A stretch of DNA of 5,396 bases, taken from the NCBI GenBank assembly GCA_023667385.1, contig JAMPAE010000119.1, positions 1-5,396 of the forward strand, given 5' to 3'. Both the position numbers and the translations under genes were made by a program. The notes under the pieces were generated by a model. The model did no database searches and was not told the origin of the DNA. It worked only from the letters and a program-made list of their open reading frames with translations. The first letter of the stretch is position 1; each line of letters opens with the position of its first letter. This document shows, one piece after another, positions 5,317 to 5,396 of the stretch. This stretch comes from Ruminococcus sp. GTDB lineage: Bacteria; Bacillota; Clostridia; Oscillospirales; Acutalibacteraceae.

Positions 5317-5396
5317 TAAGAAATTAATCGAGGAAGGGTAATATTAAAAAATCTATCATATTAACTAAAAAAAAGTAAACCATATGTTTTGCTTTT

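Noticed and set aside
5324..5383. Short minus-strand ORF (about 19 codons from an ATG at 5383) upstream of the promoter
   Set aside because: It has no Shine-Dalgarno site, is AT-driven and lies upstream of the putative promoter; nothing supports translation.

Overview
The window looks like part of a sortase-dependent pilus or adhesin locus from a low-to-mid-GC Gram-positive anaerobe. It is most likely a gut-type Clostridia (Oscillospiraceae/Ruminococcus-like) organism. The evidence is the LPXTG sorting signal, Gram-positive-style Shine-Dalgarno sites (AAAGGAGG, AAGGGG), the N-terminal Arg/His-rich plus YLLILPAIT membrane signature, and the CGxxEHxHxDxC motifs that are typical of large Clostridia surface proteins. 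The genus is an inference; no rRNA or other marker is present.

All genes lie on the minus strand and read from right to left. From upstream to downstream the layout is as follows. (i) 5146-5396 is a non-coding leader and promoter region with an uninterrupted 10-base G tract (minus strand) next to plausible -35/-10 hexamers, and an 8-bp inverted repeat. (ii) 4705-5145 encodes a 146-residue cytosolic coiled-coil protein of unknown function. (iii) 4094-4681 encodes a type I signal peptidase with its Ser/Lys catalytic residues intact. (iv) 312-4055 encodes a giant cell-wall-anchored adhesin of 1247 residues. It has a GTG start, an N-terminal membrane segment, paired Cys/His motifs, Thr/Glu-rich stalks, a fibro-slime/PA14-like domain, an isopeptide-type pilin domain and an LPATG anchor. 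(v) 175-311 is an intergenic gap with a hairpin. (vi) 1-174 is the first 58 codons of a secreted pilin that runs off the left edge.

The gaps between the first three genes are 23 and 38 nt, which fits one transcript. The 137-nt gap before the pilin suggests that pilin level is set separately. The likely division of labour is that the signal peptidase processes the exported precursors, the pilin forms the shaft, and the large fibro-slime protein is the tip or ancillary adhesin. A sortase is not in the window and is expected beyond the left edge. The role of the coiled-coil protein is unknown.

The most notable points are the poly-G tract placed where changes in its length would alter promoter spacing (possible phase variation), the association of a cytosolic coiled-coil protein with a dedicated signal peptidase and adhesin, and a sharply AT-richer block inside the adhesin. 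No genes are supported on the plus strand.
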